From Lysobacter enzymogenes (GTDB taxonomy: Bacteria; Pseudomonadota; Gammaproteobacteria; Xanthomonadales; Xanthomonadaceae), in NCBI RefSeq assembly GCF_900106525.1, contig NZ_FNOG01000004.1:351464-415463 (forward strand): 64,000 bases of DNA, given 5' to 3'. Numbering within the stretch: position 1 is the first letter of the stretch; every line of letters starts with the position of its first letter. Below are positions 50,981 through 60,149 of the stretch, one piece after another. Under the pieces are notes generated by a model, which was given only the letters and a program-made list of their open reading frames with translations, was not told where the DNA came from and made no database searches. The position numbers and the translations under genes are program-made.

Positions 50981-52285
50981 TCACCGCACCCACGGCAACC
51001 ACAGCCATAGCGCGACCAAGCTCGCCAGCAGCACCGGCGGGGTCAACACCAAGCCGACCTTCATGTACTCGCCCCAGCCGATCCGCTGGCCCTTGCCGGC
51101 CAGCACGTGCAGCCACAGCAGCGTCGCCAGCGAACCGATCGGAGTGAACTTCGGCCCCAGGTCGTTGCCGACCACGTTGGCGTAGACCATCAACTCGCGC
51201 GTCAGCGCCGGCACCGGCGCCGCGTCGATGGCCAGCGCGCCCACCAGCGTCGCCGGCATGTTGTTCATCACCGACGCCAGCACCGCCACAGCGAAGCCGG
51301 TGCCGACCGTGGCCGCGAACGTGCCCTGCGCCGCCAGCCAGGTCAGCACCGCACTGGCCTCCCGCGTCAGCCACGCATGGCCCAGGCCGTAGACGACCAG
51401 ATACATGCCCAGCGAAAACAGCACGATCTGCCACGGCGCCTCGCGCAACACCTTGCCTAACTGCACCGTCGCGCCGCGGCCGCCGCGGCCCCAACGGCCG
51501 GCGATGGCCATCAGCACCACCGCCGCCGCGCCGGTCACCGCCGCGATCGGCACGCCGAGCGGCCCGGTGACGAAGTACGAGAGCAACAGCAGCCCCAACA
51601 GCGGGAACGCCGCGCGGAACACCGCCTCGTCGCGGATCGCATGGCGCGGCGGCTCCAGCGCGTCGACCGCGTAACGCACGGCGATATCGCGGCGGAACCA
51701 CGCCCACAACACCAACAACGTCGTCGCGACCGAGACCAGGTTCACCGGCACCATCACCGCCGCATAGCGGCCGAACGGCACCTCGAAGAACTGCGCGCTG
51801 ACGATGTTGACCAGGTTCGACACCACCAGCGGCAGGCTGGCGGTGTCGGCGATGAAGCCGCAAGCGATGGTGAACGCCATCGCGCAGGTCGGGGCGACGT
51901 TGAGGCGCAGCAGGATCGCCAGCACGATCGGCGTCAGCAGCAACGCCGCGCCGTCGTTGGCGAACACCGCGGCGATGGCCGCGCCGAGCAGGACGATCAA
52001 CGGAAACAGCCGACGCCCGTCGCCGCCGCCCCAGCGCGCGACATGCAGCGCCGCCCAGGCGAAGAACCCCGCCTCGTCGAGGATCAGCGAAATCACGATC
52101 AAGGCGACGAAGGTGAAGGTCGCATCCCACACCAGCCCCCACACCGTGCCGACGTCGTGCCAGCCGACCACGCCCGTGGCCAAGGCGACGGCCGCGCCGG
52201 CCAGCGCCGACCAACCGATGCCGAGCCCGCGCGGCTGCCAGATGACGAAAATCAGGGTGACGACGAAAATAGCGAGGGCAAGCAT
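50981..52285 (-). CDS. arsB: Arsenite efflux membrane protein ArsB
   Basis: A 434-residue inner-membrane antiporter of the ArsB/NhaD superfamily with about 11-12 helices, expelling arsenite using the proton gradient. Seen: LDEAGFFAWAALHVARW, FANDGAALLLTPIVLAIL and the pseudo-symmetric second half with VMNNMPATLVGALAI and NDLGPKFTPIGSLATLLW, the ion-binding signature repeats. It is the last gene of the ars cluster, 64 bases after arsH. Confidence 0.93.
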   Translation of the reverse strand: MLALAIFVVTLIFVIWQPRGLGIGWSALAGAAVALATGVVGWHDVGTVWGLVWDATFTFVALIVISLILDEAGFFAWAALHVARWGGGDGRRLFPLIVLLGAAIAAVFANDGAALLLTPIVLAILLRLNVAPTCAMAFTIACGFIADTASLPLVVSNLVNIVSAQFFEVPFGRYAAVMVPVNLVSVATTLLVLWAWFRRDIAVRYAVDALEPPRHAIRDEAVFRAAFPLLGLLLLSYFVTGPLGVPIAAVTGAAAVVLMAIAGRWGRGGRGATVQLGKVLREAPWQIVLFSLGMYLVVYGLGHAWLTREASAVLTWLAAQGTFAATVGTGFAVAVLASVMNNMPATLVGALAIDAAPVPALTRELMVYANVVGNDLGPKFTPIGSLATLLWLHVLAGKGQRIGWGEYMKVGLVLTPPVLLASLVALWLWLPWVR

Positions 52286-52349
52286 GCGGCGCTCAGTCAG
52301 AGATCGAACGAAGATGGAAGACGCATCAAGCGATGCATCGGGCAGCGCC

Positions 52350-53075
52350 TTAGATGGCGCGTTGATTCACGCGCCGGGACAATTCTTCAGCGCTCTCCAC
52401 ACGCTCCGAGTATCGGTCGGTCAGATACGCCGAGCGCCCGCGCACCAGCCAGGTGAACTTGACCAGTTCCTCGCACACGTCGACCACGCGCTGGTAATAC
52501 GACGAAGGCTTCATCCGGCCCGCCTCGTCGAACTCCTGGAACGCCTTGGCCACCGACGACTGGTTCGGAATCGTGACCATGCGCATCCAGCGGCCGAGCG
52601 TGCGCAGCTGGTTGACCGCGTTGAAGCTCTGCGAACCGCCGGACACCTGCATCACCGCCAGCGTCTTGCCCTGGGTCGGCCGTCGCGAACCGACCGTCAG
52701 CGGAATCCAGTCGATCTGCGCCTTCATGATTCCGGTCATCGCACCGTGGCGTTCCGGGCTCACCCACACCATGCCCTCGGACCAATCGGCCAAGTCGCGC
52801 AGCTCCTGCACCTTGGGATGGTCCGGCTCGGCGCCGTCGGGCAGCGGCAGGTCGCGCGGGTCGTAGATCCGCACCTCGCAGCCGAACCAGCGCAGCAAAC
52901 GCGCAGCCTCATGGGCGAGAAAGCGCGAGTACGAACGCTCGCGCAGCGAGCCGTACAGGATCAGGATCCGCGGAGGATGGCTCGGATCGCCCGGCGCGGC
53001 GAGCGCGGCGGTGTCGATCGCCATCAGTTGCGCCGGGTCGAGGTTCGGCAACTCCATCGGCATCGCCTCGCTCAT
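52350..53075 (-). CDS. arsH: Arsenical resistance flavoprotein ArsH
   Basis: A 241-residue NADPH-dependent FMN reductase-fold protein that oxidises trivalent organoarsenicals. Seen: [21 protein letters not shown] (FMN phosphate loop) and [21 protein letters not shown], then [19 protein letters not shown]. The ATG at 53075 overlaps the arsC stop by four bases. A longer upstream frame runs antisense-like through arsC and is rejected. Confidence 0.95.
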   Translation of the reverse strand: MSEAMPMELPNLDPAQLMAIDTAALAAPGDPSHPPRILILYGSLRERSYSRFLAHEAARLLRWFGCEVRIYDPRDLPLPDGAEPDHPKVQELRDLADWSEGMVWVSPERHGAMTGIMKAQIDWIPLTVGSRRPTQGKTLAVMQVSGGSQSFNAVNQLRTLGRWMRMVTIPNQSSVAKAFQEFDEAGRMKPSSYYQRVVDVCEELVKFTWLVRGRSAYLTDRYSERVESAEELSRRVNQRAI

Positions 53076-53485
53076 GCCGACGCCCCGGGCAGCTTCACCA
53101 CTTCGCCGTCTTCCTTGACGAACGACGTCAGCGGATGCGCCAACAACGCCAGCACCTTCTCCGACGGCCGGCACAGCGCCGCGCCCTGGTCCGACACCAC
53201 GATCGGCCGGTTGATTAGGATCGGATGCGCCAGCATCGCGTCCAGCAAGGCCTCATCGCCCAGCGCCGGATCGGACAGGCCCAGCTCCGCATAAGGCGTG
53301 CCCTTCTCGCGCAGCAACTCGCGCGGCGCGATGCCCATCGCTGCGATCAAGCCCTGCAAGGTCTCGCGCGACGGCGGCGTTTTCAGGTACTCGACGACCA
53401 ACGGGTCTTCGCCCGATTGGCGGATCATCGCCAATGCATTGCGCGAGGTGCCGCAATCGGGGTTGTGGTAGATCGTGATGCGCAT
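53072..53485 (-). CDS. arsC: Arsenate reductase (glutaredoxin-dependent)
   Basis: A 137-residue ArsC/Spx-fold enzyme that reduces arsenate to arsenite. C11 in [12 protein letters not shown] is the catalytic cysteine, and the arginine-bearing ILINRPIVV segment matches the arsenate-binding residues of the E. coli type. It lies 132 bases after arsR and overlaps arsH. Confidence 0.95.
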   Translation of the reverse strand: MRITIYHNPDCGTSRNALAMIRQSGEDPLVVEYLKTPPSRETLQGLIAAMGIAPRELLREKGTPYAELGLSDPALGDEALLDAMLAHPILINRPIVVSDQGAALCRPSEKVLALLAHPLTSFVKEDGEVVKLPGASA

Positions 53486-53617
53486 GACGAAACCTCAGGT
53501 CGAGCCAGGACGAGGCGCCGACGCAGCCGGCACCCACTCGCGAAACATCGGCGCGGCAACGGCGCCCCTCATAGGCCGTCGGCGCGGAAAACCAAAAGCG
53601 AAACCGCTAGCCGCCGC

Positions 53618-53965
53618 TCATGAACACGTCTTCGCATCGCAAGCCGCGACGAAGTCGGTGAGCGGCGCGCAGATCTGCGGATTGCCGGAACAACAGTCTT
53701 CGGTGAGGAACGCGAGCAGCTCGCGCATATCGTCGTAACTGGCCGCGTACAAAATGCGTCGCCCGTCGCGCCAGGAGCGCAGCAGCTTCGCCCGCTCCAG
53801 CGCGGCCAGATGGAAGCTCATGCGGGTCGGCGCGATCGCCAGCGCCTCGGCGATCTCGCCCGAGGCCATCCCCTGCGGCCCCGCCCGCACCAGCATGCGG
53901 AAGGCCGCCAGCCGGTCGGCGTGAGCGAGGGCGGAGAGCGCCTGGACGGCGGTGTCGTCGTTCAT
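53618..53965 (-). CDS. arsR: Arsenic-responsive repressor ArsR
   Basis: A 115-residue winged-helix repressor. The DNA-binding helix is TRMSFHLAALERAKLL. The classical ELCVCD metal site in helix 3 is absent; instead the C-terminus carries C91, C92 and C99 in EDCCSGNPQIC plus C109 and C114, resembling the C-terminal arsenite site known from Acidithiobacillus ferrooxidans ArsR. The start at 53965 is 11 bases from a dyad that is the likely operator. It opens the arsR-arsC-arsH-arsB cluster. Confidence 0.92.
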   Translation of the reverse strand: MNDDTAVQALSALAHADRLAAFRMLVRAGPQGMASGEIAEALAIAPTRMSFHLAALERAKLLRSWRDGRRILYAASYDDMRELLAFLTEDCCSGNPQICAPLTDFVAACDAKTCS

Positions 53966-53972
53966 GGGCGAA

Positions 53973-54000
53973 ATACTACAAGAATACTTGTAGAGTTCAA
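53973..54000 (-). promoter_or_regulatory. arsR promoter and operator
   Basis: ctacaag and cttgtag form a perfect 7+4+7 dyad at 53976-53993. On the minus strand TTGAAC (54000-53995) and TAGTAT (53978-53973) flank a 16-base spacer that contains most of the dyad, so bound ArsR would block RNA polymerase. Transcription would start at or a base or two before the ATG, implying a leaderless message. Confidence 0.65.
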
Positions 54001-54226
54001 GAGCCAGCCGTGTATGGCTGGCTAGCGCCGCGGTCATCGTCACGGGAAATTGGGAAACGCCACAGAATGGCTCTGCGCCGCTACCGGTCGAGCACTCACG
54101 CAATGGCCATAACAGCTTCAGCGCCCTGCCCAGTTCGCCTGCTAACGTCTTCAAACAGCGCCGTCCAACCATTCACTCAAGCCGACGCAAGCTTTTGGCG
54201 AGCTTGATCCAGACATCAGGTCTTTC

Positions 54227-54754
54227 ATGCATCTATCCAGCGATGTACGGCCAGTCGACTCGTTCTTCCAAAAAACGGGCAATGCACTGCCCGCCTCTCC
54301 CGGCGTCTATGCCTTCTGGTGGATCGCAACGAAGTCGGAACTGATGTCGGCCAATAGGCACATCGTGCTGAAAGGGCCCCGCGGGCAAGCAGTGGATGTC
54401 GAGTACCGCGACTGGTGGCCGAACGAGCTCGCCTATCCGTGCCTGTATGTCGGCAAGACCACGAACATCAAGAAACGTTTCGCCCTGCACATCAAAAGGA
54501 AATGTCCTGGCCGACTTCACCCTCCGTCTTCGGATAACAGGAAAGCCAAGCCCCGGACGAGCTCATGCCAATTAAGGTTTGGAATCGAGCACATTTTCCC
54601 GAGGGAGCTGGACCCGCTGAGCGTCATCATGCGCAATGTGGGCTTTTCCTACACCACGGAATTTCTCGACAATGCGGTAGCGGAGCGATTCTTTACGGAA
54701 GACCGTCTGGTCGGCTGTTGGCGGCCTTGGTTCAACATTGACTCTGAGCGCTAG
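54227..54754 (+). CDS. GIY-YIG nuclease-like protein
   Basis: A 175-residue protein. GVYAFWW at about 27-33 and CLYVGKTTNIKKRFALHIK at about 72-90 are the two signature strands and the catalytic Arg region of the GIY-YIG nuclease domain, with an unusually long insert of about 40 residues between GVY and YVG. The C-terminal half (with AERFFTEDRLVGCWRPWFN) looks like the end of the fold. No other domain is present. Base composition is lower in GC than the neighbours. The next gene follows 64 bases later in the same direction and shares this composition. Confidence 0.65.
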   Translation: MHLSSDVRPVDSFFQKTGNALPASPGVYAFWWIATKSELMSANRHIVLKGPRGQAVDVEYRDWWPNELAYPCLYVGKTTNIKKRFALHIKRKCPGRLHPPSSDNRKAKPRTSSCQLRFGIEHIFPRELDPLSVIMRNVGFSYTTEFLDNAVAERFFTEDRLVGCWRPWFNIDSER

Positions 54755-54818
54755 AAGCCGGCATAACAACGCATTAGATGTCTGAGCAGCGTTGAACAAC
54801 AGACGAAGGGAAGCGCAC

Positions 54819-55637
54819 ATGAACCGATGGGACTGGATCTACGAAACGAATGACGCGATTTATAGCGCCATCAATGCATGCTGGAACGAGGAAGATCAAC
54901 GCACACACACTTGGGACGAGAACCGAATCACCGGAGATGTTCTGCGCGCGATCGGGACGTCGGGTACCGTGCACTGGGAAGATAAAGCCTGCAGCGCCTC
55001 TTGGAGAATGTTCAAGGCGTATGGCGACTACGAGACGGCCAACGGCGACATCGCACTCAACGTCACTCTATGCACGCAGCGAGGACATGTGCTGGCTGGG
55101 GTGAAGCATTTCGAAGCCAAAGCGGCGTGCCCAGACAAGAAGAAATACAAGGCAATAAGCCGGTCCCAGCTTGGTCGAATGGTTGGCTTGGTAAACCATG
55201 AAGTCCTGCTTTATTCGATCCAACCTGTATTCAAAGATCACTGGTGGCCAGGAAAACCATGCCCCGGAGCCGGGTCGCTTCCGACCGAGCTTGCCCTGGC
55301 ACTCGAGCCCGACGGTCATACGGCCTTAAACGCCAATGCAGTTTTATTCGTTCGCGTACTGGCGGACGCCCTTTGCGGTAGAGGCCTGGACACGAACCCA
55401 AAACGCGTCAGCGCTTTCCAGCATGAACTGAACCGTGTCGATGCCCGCTATGTCGGTGCGCCAAGACCCATCGCCCCACTTCAGCGTCCTGCTTTTCTTA
55501 TGCAAGCGCGCGTCGCAATCGGCGCAAACCTTGAGCTGAGGAGCGACTTCACACCTCCAAAGGCGTATCGCTCGCTTCCCGAAGCCGCCCCGCCCCCCGA
55601 CAAACCTTCCGGCGGCTCACCGTCCTCGCGTCCGTGA
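54819..55637 (+). CDS. Orphan protein paired with the GIY-YIG gene
   Basis: A 272-residue soluble protein of unknown family. It has an acidic, Trp-rich N-terminal third (NRWDWIYETNDAIYSAINACWNEEDQ), a central region with several Cys/Lys (EAKAACPDKKKYKAISRSQ), and a Pro/Ser-rich C-terminal tail. The ATG at 54819 has gaaggga upstream; 54792 would add nine residues. GC content is visibly below that of the flanking genes, and codons such as ATA and TTA-type are used, so the pair was probably acquired. The 172 bases after it show nothing recognisable. Confidence 0.6.
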   Translation: MNRWDWIYETNDAIYSAINACWNEEDQRTHTWDENRITGDVLRAIGTSGTVHWEDKACSASWRMFKAYGDYETANGDIALNVTLCTQRGHVLAGVKHFEAKAACPDKKKYKAISRSQLGRMVGLVNHEVLLYSIQPVFKDHWWPGKPCPGAGSLPTELALALEPDGHTALNANAVLFVRVLADALCGRGLDTNPKRVSAFQHELNRVDARYVGAPRPIAPLQRPAFLMQARVAIGANLELRSDFTPPKAYRSLPEAAPPPDKPSGGSPSSRP

Positions 55638-55809
55638 TCGCGAGGCCAACGCCGGCCGCCAGAACCTGATGGCATCATCAACCGCCTGCGCGCCCCTTCG
55701 TATCGCGGTTCACCACATCCAGCGAGTCGGCAGCTCGCTGATGATCGGTAACGGCGCACTGGCATTCGGCTGGCGCCGCGCGGCGGCCAGACTGCAACGT
55801 CGCCGATTC

Positions 55810-58116
55810 TCACCGGCTCAGCGGAATCTCCAGATAGCTGCCGCCATACCAGCGCACCCGCAGCGGTTCGCCGGCGTCGGCGATGCTCTCGGCGGCGACC
55901 GGCTTGCCGCTGCCGTAGTTGATCTGCTGCTGCGGATTGCGCAGCACGCTCACCACCGCCAGCAAGCGGCTGCCGGCCTGCATGCGCTTGCTGGTGGCGC
56001 GTCCGGCTTCGAAGTTCAGTACCGTGCGGCGATCCGGCTGCAACAGTTGCCGGCGGCTGAGGTCGCCGACGTAGCTGGCGCGCGATTGATAACGCGACAG
56101 CTCGAAGTAACGCCCGTCCGGCATCCATTCATACAACGAAATGTTGAAGTCGAAATCGCGCTTGTTCGCGCTCGCCTCCAGCCGGCCGGAAAACAGGCCG
56201 CTGAACTCTTCGGCCGCGGCGAAAGGCGCGCTGACGAACACCACGCTGCCGGCCGTGTCCAGCTCGGCATCGACGATGCCGCCGCCGGGCACGATGCGGT
56301 CGGCGTCGCTGCGGTCGCGCAGGTCGATCGTCTGCTCAGCAAAGACGTCCGCGCCGGCGGGCGTCGCCAGCAACCCATGCCGGCCATCACCGCCGGCGGC
56401 CGCACCGAAGTAGAAACGCTGCCGCCGCTGCGCCATCGCCGCCAGCGACGGCGCGTGCTTCCACTCGTTCGCGCCCATCACCTGGTAGTTGATCCGGTCG
56501 GCCAGCAGCGCCGGCTTCGGCGCGCCCTTGAACACGTAGTCGAACCACTGATAGCGCAACTCGCCCAGGTCGATCTGCGCCTGCGGGTCGAGCGTGTACC
56601 CGCGCAAACGCGTGCCCGTGGCGACGGTGCCGCGCTGGCCGCTGATGTGGTTGTACGGCCCGATCACCAGGTAATGCTCGGCGTTCGGGCGATAGCGATA
56701 ATGCTCGCGCAGGTAATACAGCGCACCGATCTGGGCGCCGTCGTAATAGCCGGTGGTGGTCAGCACCGGCAGGTCCAGCGCGGCGAATTCGTCGCGGTAA
56801 GGGATCATCGCCTGCCAATACGCGTCGTAATCCGGATGCGACAGCCAACGCAGGTAGAACGGGTTCGGCGTGCCGTCGATCTGCGGCAGCTCGCGGTAAG
56901 CGCGGCCGCTGAGATACCACTGGCGATACAGGCGATTCCAGCGCGCCTCGTCCTCCATCGCCGCGGTGTCCACCTGGCGGTTGTTGGTCACGTAGAACGG
57001 CCAGTAGTACTGGAAGGCGTAGGAGATGCCGCCCTCCATCGGCACGTCGATGCCCGGCGCGCCGGTCACCGACGGCATCAGCGCCTTCAACGCCTTGGGC
57101 CGGCGCTTGGCCGCGGCCCACTGGGTGAAGCCCTCGTAGCTGCCGCCATACATGCCCACGCGCCCGTCGCTCCACGGCTGCGCGGCGATCCAGTCGATCA
57201 GCGTCGCGGCATCGTCGCCGTCGTGCTCGTAAGGCACCGCGCGGTCCGTGCTGCAGCCCTTGCCGCGGCTGGTGCCGGTGACGCCGACATAACCGTTGGA
57301 CGCCGACCGCCGCGCCTCGTTGAGCGTGGTGACCGGGTCGGCGTAGATGGTGAAGTTCAACAGCGTCGGCCGCTTCGCCGGCGCGCCGCGCGGGCGCACG
57401 ACTGTGGCGCAGACGGTGGCGCCGTCGGGCGTGGCCACGGCCACGTCGCGCTCGATCAGATAGCGCCGCGCATCGTCGCCGGCCACCAGCGCCGGCAACC
57501 GCGCCGACATCGCCGCATCGCTGCGCTCGGCCAGATAGCTGCGCACCAGCGCTACCGCAGCGTCGCGATCCAGCGCCGGCCGCTCGCGCAACGGCGCCAG
57601 CGCATCGGCCAGCGCGCGGCGCTGGCGCGGCGCGTCCGCCGCCTCGGCATTGAGCACGCGCATCGCCACGCCGGCGCGGCGGTCGTCCATCGTCGCCACC
57701 GTCTCGGCGAACGCGCGCTCCAACGCCGCGTCGAAGCCCTGCCCATGCCGCGCCTGCAAGGCCTTGGCGCGCGCATACAGACGGTAATGGGCGACGTTCG
57801 GCCGCACCGGCACCGGCCCCTGGGTGGCGCTCGCGGCGAACGCCTCCAGGCTGCGCTCGGCCGCGGCGTAATCGCCGGCCGCCAGTTGCAGGCGGAAGCG
57901 CTGATTCGAATCGCCGCCGCTCGCGCCGTCGCTGTCATCGGCAAGCAAGCGCCGCGCCAACGCCGGCATCGCCGCGTCCAGGCGCTCCGGGTCGTCGGCG
58001 ACGCCCGCGGGCAAGGCATACAGCGCAGACGGCGCAGCAGGCGCCGCCGACGCAGCCTCGCCAGCGCAGAACAACCCCACGGCCACCGGCGCCGTCATCA
58101 CGATGGATCGCAGCAT
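55810..58116 (-). CDS. CocE/NonD-family hydrolase (S15-like), exported
   Basis: A 768-residue alpha/beta-hydrolase. A signal peptide (about 1-25, ending ASAAP) precedes an unusual helical N-terminal region (about 30-215, TPR-like, e.g. GDYAAAERSLEAFAAS), then the catalytic domain with GTSRGKGCS, the nucleophile GGSYEGF at about residue 325, YYDGAQIGAL, and HYLVIGPYNHISGQRG with the active-site His, and the C-terminal jelly-roll (about 560-768). Such enzymes hydrolyse esters, amides or X-Pro peptides. The start at 58116 has gggagggcg upstream. The lower-GC pair lies behind it. Confidence 0.88.
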   Translation of the reverse strand: MLRSIVMTAPVAVGLFCAGEAASAAPAAPSALYALPAGVADDPERLDAAMPALARRLLADDSDGASGGDSNQRFRLQLAAGDYAAAERSLEAFAASATQGPVPVRPNVAHYRLYARAKALQARHGQGFDAALERAFAETVATMDDRRAGVAMRVLNAEAADAPRQRRALADALAPLRERPALDRDAAVALVRSYLAERSDAAMSARLPALVAGDDARRYLIERDVAVATPDGATVCATVVRPRGAPAKRPTLLNFTIYADPVTTLNEARRSASNGYVGVTGTSRGKGCSTDRAVPYEHDGDDAATLIDWIAAQPWSDGRVGMYGGSYEGFTQWAAAKRRPKALKALMPSVTGAPGIDVPMEGGISYAFQYYWPFYVTNNRQVDTAAMEDEARWNRLYRQWYLSGRAYRELPQIDGTPNPFYLRWLSHPDYDAYWQAMIPYRDEFAALDLPVLTTTGYYDGAQIGALYYLREHYRYRPNAEHYLVIGPYNHISGQRGTVATGTRLRGYTLDPQAQIDLGELRYQWFDYVFKGAPKPALLADRINYQVMGANEWKHAPSLAAMAQRRQRFYFGAAAGGDGRHGLLATPAGADVFAEQTIDLRDRSDADRIVPGGGIVDAELDTAGSVVFVSAPFAAAEEFSGLFSGRLEASANKRDFDFNISLYEWMPDGRYFELSRYQSRASYVGDLSRRQLLQPDRRTVLNFEAGRATSKRMQAGSRLLAVVSVLRNPQQQINYGSGKPVAAESIADAGEPLRVRWYGGSYLEIPLSR

Positions 58117-58192
58117 TCGCCCTCCCAGGCGCAACGGAATCCTTCAAGGGATGCCGTCACCGGCCGGATCGTCGCGCGCGCGCCGCAAAAAG

Positions 58193-58215
58193 CAAAGGCC
58201 CCGCTGATCGCGGGG
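58193..58215 (-). terminator. Orphan minus-strand terminator
   Basis: On the minus strand ggccccgc-gatca-gcggggcc is followed by tttgctttttg. It lies directly after the truncated paralogue at 58231-58300 and matches in kind the terminator after the intact gene at 60191-60673. Confidence 0.65.
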
Positions 58216-58230
58216 CCGTTGCGTTGCCAG

Positions 58231-58300
58231 CCTTCAGGCCTTGGCCGAATCGCCCGGCGGCCCGGCCCGCTTGGCCGACGTGCGATTGAACCCCCGAACG
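58231..58300 (-). pseudogene. 3' remnant of a paralogue of the gene at 60191-60673
   Basis: The minus-strand frame reads FNRTSAKRAGPPGDSAKA and stops, almost identical to the last 18 residues of the intact orphan protein (FNRTSAKRAEPPGESARA); the underlying DNA is also similar (gcttggccgacgtgcgattgaa and gcttggccgaggtgcgattgaa). Upstream of this the similarity ends, so only the 3' end and terminator of a duplicated gene survive. A small open frame of 61 residues (58234-58419) covers it but is not a credible gene. Confidence 0.6.
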
Positions 58301-58387
58301 AGGTCGCCGACACTGGCGCGCGGCGCACCGAATCCACTTGCGCGGCACGCCCTCCCCAAAACCGAACCCTCCCCAGGCACCGCCCCC

Positions 58388-59044
58388 ATGCCCTCCTGGC
58401 TTTCCGACACCCGGCCCATCGCGTCGCTGCAAGTCGACGTGTGCTTCCTGATCCAGGAGCGCCTGTACTACGGTCCCGACCGGTTTTCCGATCCGGCCGA
58501 CCTGCAGACGTTCGCCGAGCCGCTGGCGCCGCCCGCCCTGCCGATGCAGGATCCCGGCCTGGTCCGCTCTGCCGAAGCGCGGGGCTATGAGCGCGCGCTG
58601 GCCGATCACTACCGCCAGATCGTGCGCCTGGCCCGCCAGCACCGATTGCCGTTCAATTCCATCCGCCACTATTTCTGGCTGCGCCTGTGGCTGTGGAATC
58701 CCGAGCAGCGCGTCGGCATCGCCTTTCCGTGGTACGACAGCTTCGCCGAGATCGACGGCTTTCTGCGGCCGCTGGTCGACATCGCCGACGGCCCCGTGCA
58801 CGACGACACGGATCAAGGCTGGGCGCTGCAGACCTACGCCCGGGACGACACGCTGTACTTCCTGCAAAGCGATCCGGACGAAGACGCAACCCAAGTCGCG
58901 ATCTCCACGCCGCGCGCCGCACTAGTGGCCCAAGTCGCGGAACTGCGCGAACGCATGCACGGCATCCTCGCGCGGCTTCACGACGAACTCGGCGCCGACG
59001 TCTGGTCCGCCTACGTCCGCGACGAACCCACGTTCAAGGCCTAA
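58388..59044 (+). CDS. Orphan protein, 218 residues
   Basis: A soluble protein without signal peptide that I do not recognise. It is rich in aromatic residues: SIRHYFWLRLWLWNPEQRVGIAFPWYDSF at about 92-120, and an acidic stretch DGPVHDDTDQ. The C-terminal third is a predicted coiled helix (AALVAQVAELRERMHGILARLHDELGADV). It begins a cluster of orphan genes. The start at 58388 lacks a strong ribosome site, but longer frames read antisense through the paralogue remnant. Confidence 0.6.
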   Translation: MPSWLSDTRPIASLQVDVCFLIQERLYYGPDRFSDPADLQTFAEPLAPPALPMQDPGLVRSAEARGYERALADHYRQIVRLARQHRLPFNSIRHYFWLRLWLWNPEQRVGIAFPWYDSFAEIDGFLRPLVDIADGPVHDDTDQGWALQTYARDDTLYFLQSDPDEDATQVAISTPRAALVAQVAELRERMHGILARLHDELGADVWSAYVRDEPTFKA

Positions 59045-59217
59045 CACCGCGCCGGCGCCCCAACACGCGCGGACGCCGGCAACGCCATCCGCCCGAACCC
59101 GACCGCCTCGTCGCCCGTCTGCGCGCCCGCGCAGGCGGGCGTTGACCGCTCACGCCCCCACGCCACGTTCCTTCAGGGTTGCGCCCCGCCACCCCACGCA
59201 CACCAAGGAACACGGCC

Positions 59218-60036
59218 ATGAGCTTCCCGGATTGCCAGTTTTCCCACATCACCTGGCTCAACACCGAAAGCGCCGCCTACCAGGCGCTGAGCGCGGGCCT
59301 CAAGAACCCGGCCACCGCGCCCGACGCGGTCGCCCACTTCCTCGAAACCCTCACCGCCGCCCACCAGGACTTCAAGCGCGGGCTCGGCCCGGGCGCGAAC
59401 ACGATGGCCCTGCTCAAGGCCTACCAGGACAAGACCGGCATCATCTCCACCCGCGACTACACCCTGCCCGACATCCCCAGCAACCCCAACGATCCCGGCA
59501 ACAGCATCGCCCTCGACCTGATCGAAGGCATCGCCGGCGCGGCGGAAACCGAGATCGGCATCGGCATCAGCCTGTACACGCTGGTGCTCGACCTCATCGA
59601 ACTGTTCAACATCAAGCTGCACCTGCAAGGCGTGCTGTTCAACACCGCCAACACCGACCTCAGCGAGATCCACTTCCACATCGGCCCGAACGGCCAAGCG
59701 AACGTATTGCCGCTGGCGACCACGATCCCCGCCGCCAAGGCGATCATGAACCCGGTCGACAAGAAGAATTACCCCTGCGTCGGCTTCGCCCTGTTCGGCG
59801 GCGTGGGCGTGCAGTCGCTGGAAGGCTTCTATATCGCGGTGAGCGCGTACCGCAAGCACGGCCAACCGATCCAGGCCTACTGCCAGTTCTACGCCGGCGA
59901 GCGCGGCGTCGCGCCCGGCACCGACGACCGCCACCACGCGCCGCTGCGCGAGGTCTGCTACACCACCGAATTCGTCGGGGTGATGTCGGAGAAACGCTCG
60001 GTGCCGAATGGAATCGTCGCGGTCTTCTGCGGATAA
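59218..60036 (+). CDS. Orphan protein with amphipathic central segment, 272 residues
   Basis: A soluble protein of unknown family. N-terminal third helical (AYQALSAGLKNPATAPDAVAHF); residues about 110-155 form a Gly/Ile/Leu-rich stretch (LIEGIAGAAETEIGIGISLY then TLVLDLIELFNIKLHL) that could be a buried beta sheet or a membrane-inserting segment; the C-terminal part is beta-rich with several Cys (NYPCVGFALF, QAYCQFYAGE, EVCYTTEFVGV). No signal peptide. The ATG has aaggaa upstream. Terminator-like sequence for the opposing gene follows. Confidence 0.6.
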   Translation: MSFPDCQFSHITWLNTESAAYQALSAGLKNPATAPDAVAHFLETLTAAHQDFKRGLGPGANTMALLKAYQDKTGIISTRDYTLPDIPSNPNDPGNSIALDLIEGIAGAAETEIGIGISLYTLVLDLIELFNIKLHLQGVLFNTANTDLSEIHFHIGPNGQANVLPLATTIPAAKAIMNPVDKKNYPCVGFALFGGVGVQSLEGFYIAVSAYRKHGQPIQAYCQFYAGERGVAPGTDDRHHAPLREVCYTTEFVGVMSEKRSVPNGIVAVFCG

Positions 60037-60149
60037 GCGCCGCCGGCCCGCCGCGCGCACGCAGGCGCGCCCACTGCACCCGCACCTGCGGCGCAAGCGC
60101 CGCCGCCGCGGGTTCCAGATTCGCAGGCGGCCGCGCCCCGCCCCAAAAA

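Noticed and set aside
58234-58419. Small 61-codon minus-strand gene
   Set aside because: Only its last 18 codons resemble protein (the paralogue tail); the rest is antisense to the next gene and has no ribosome site.
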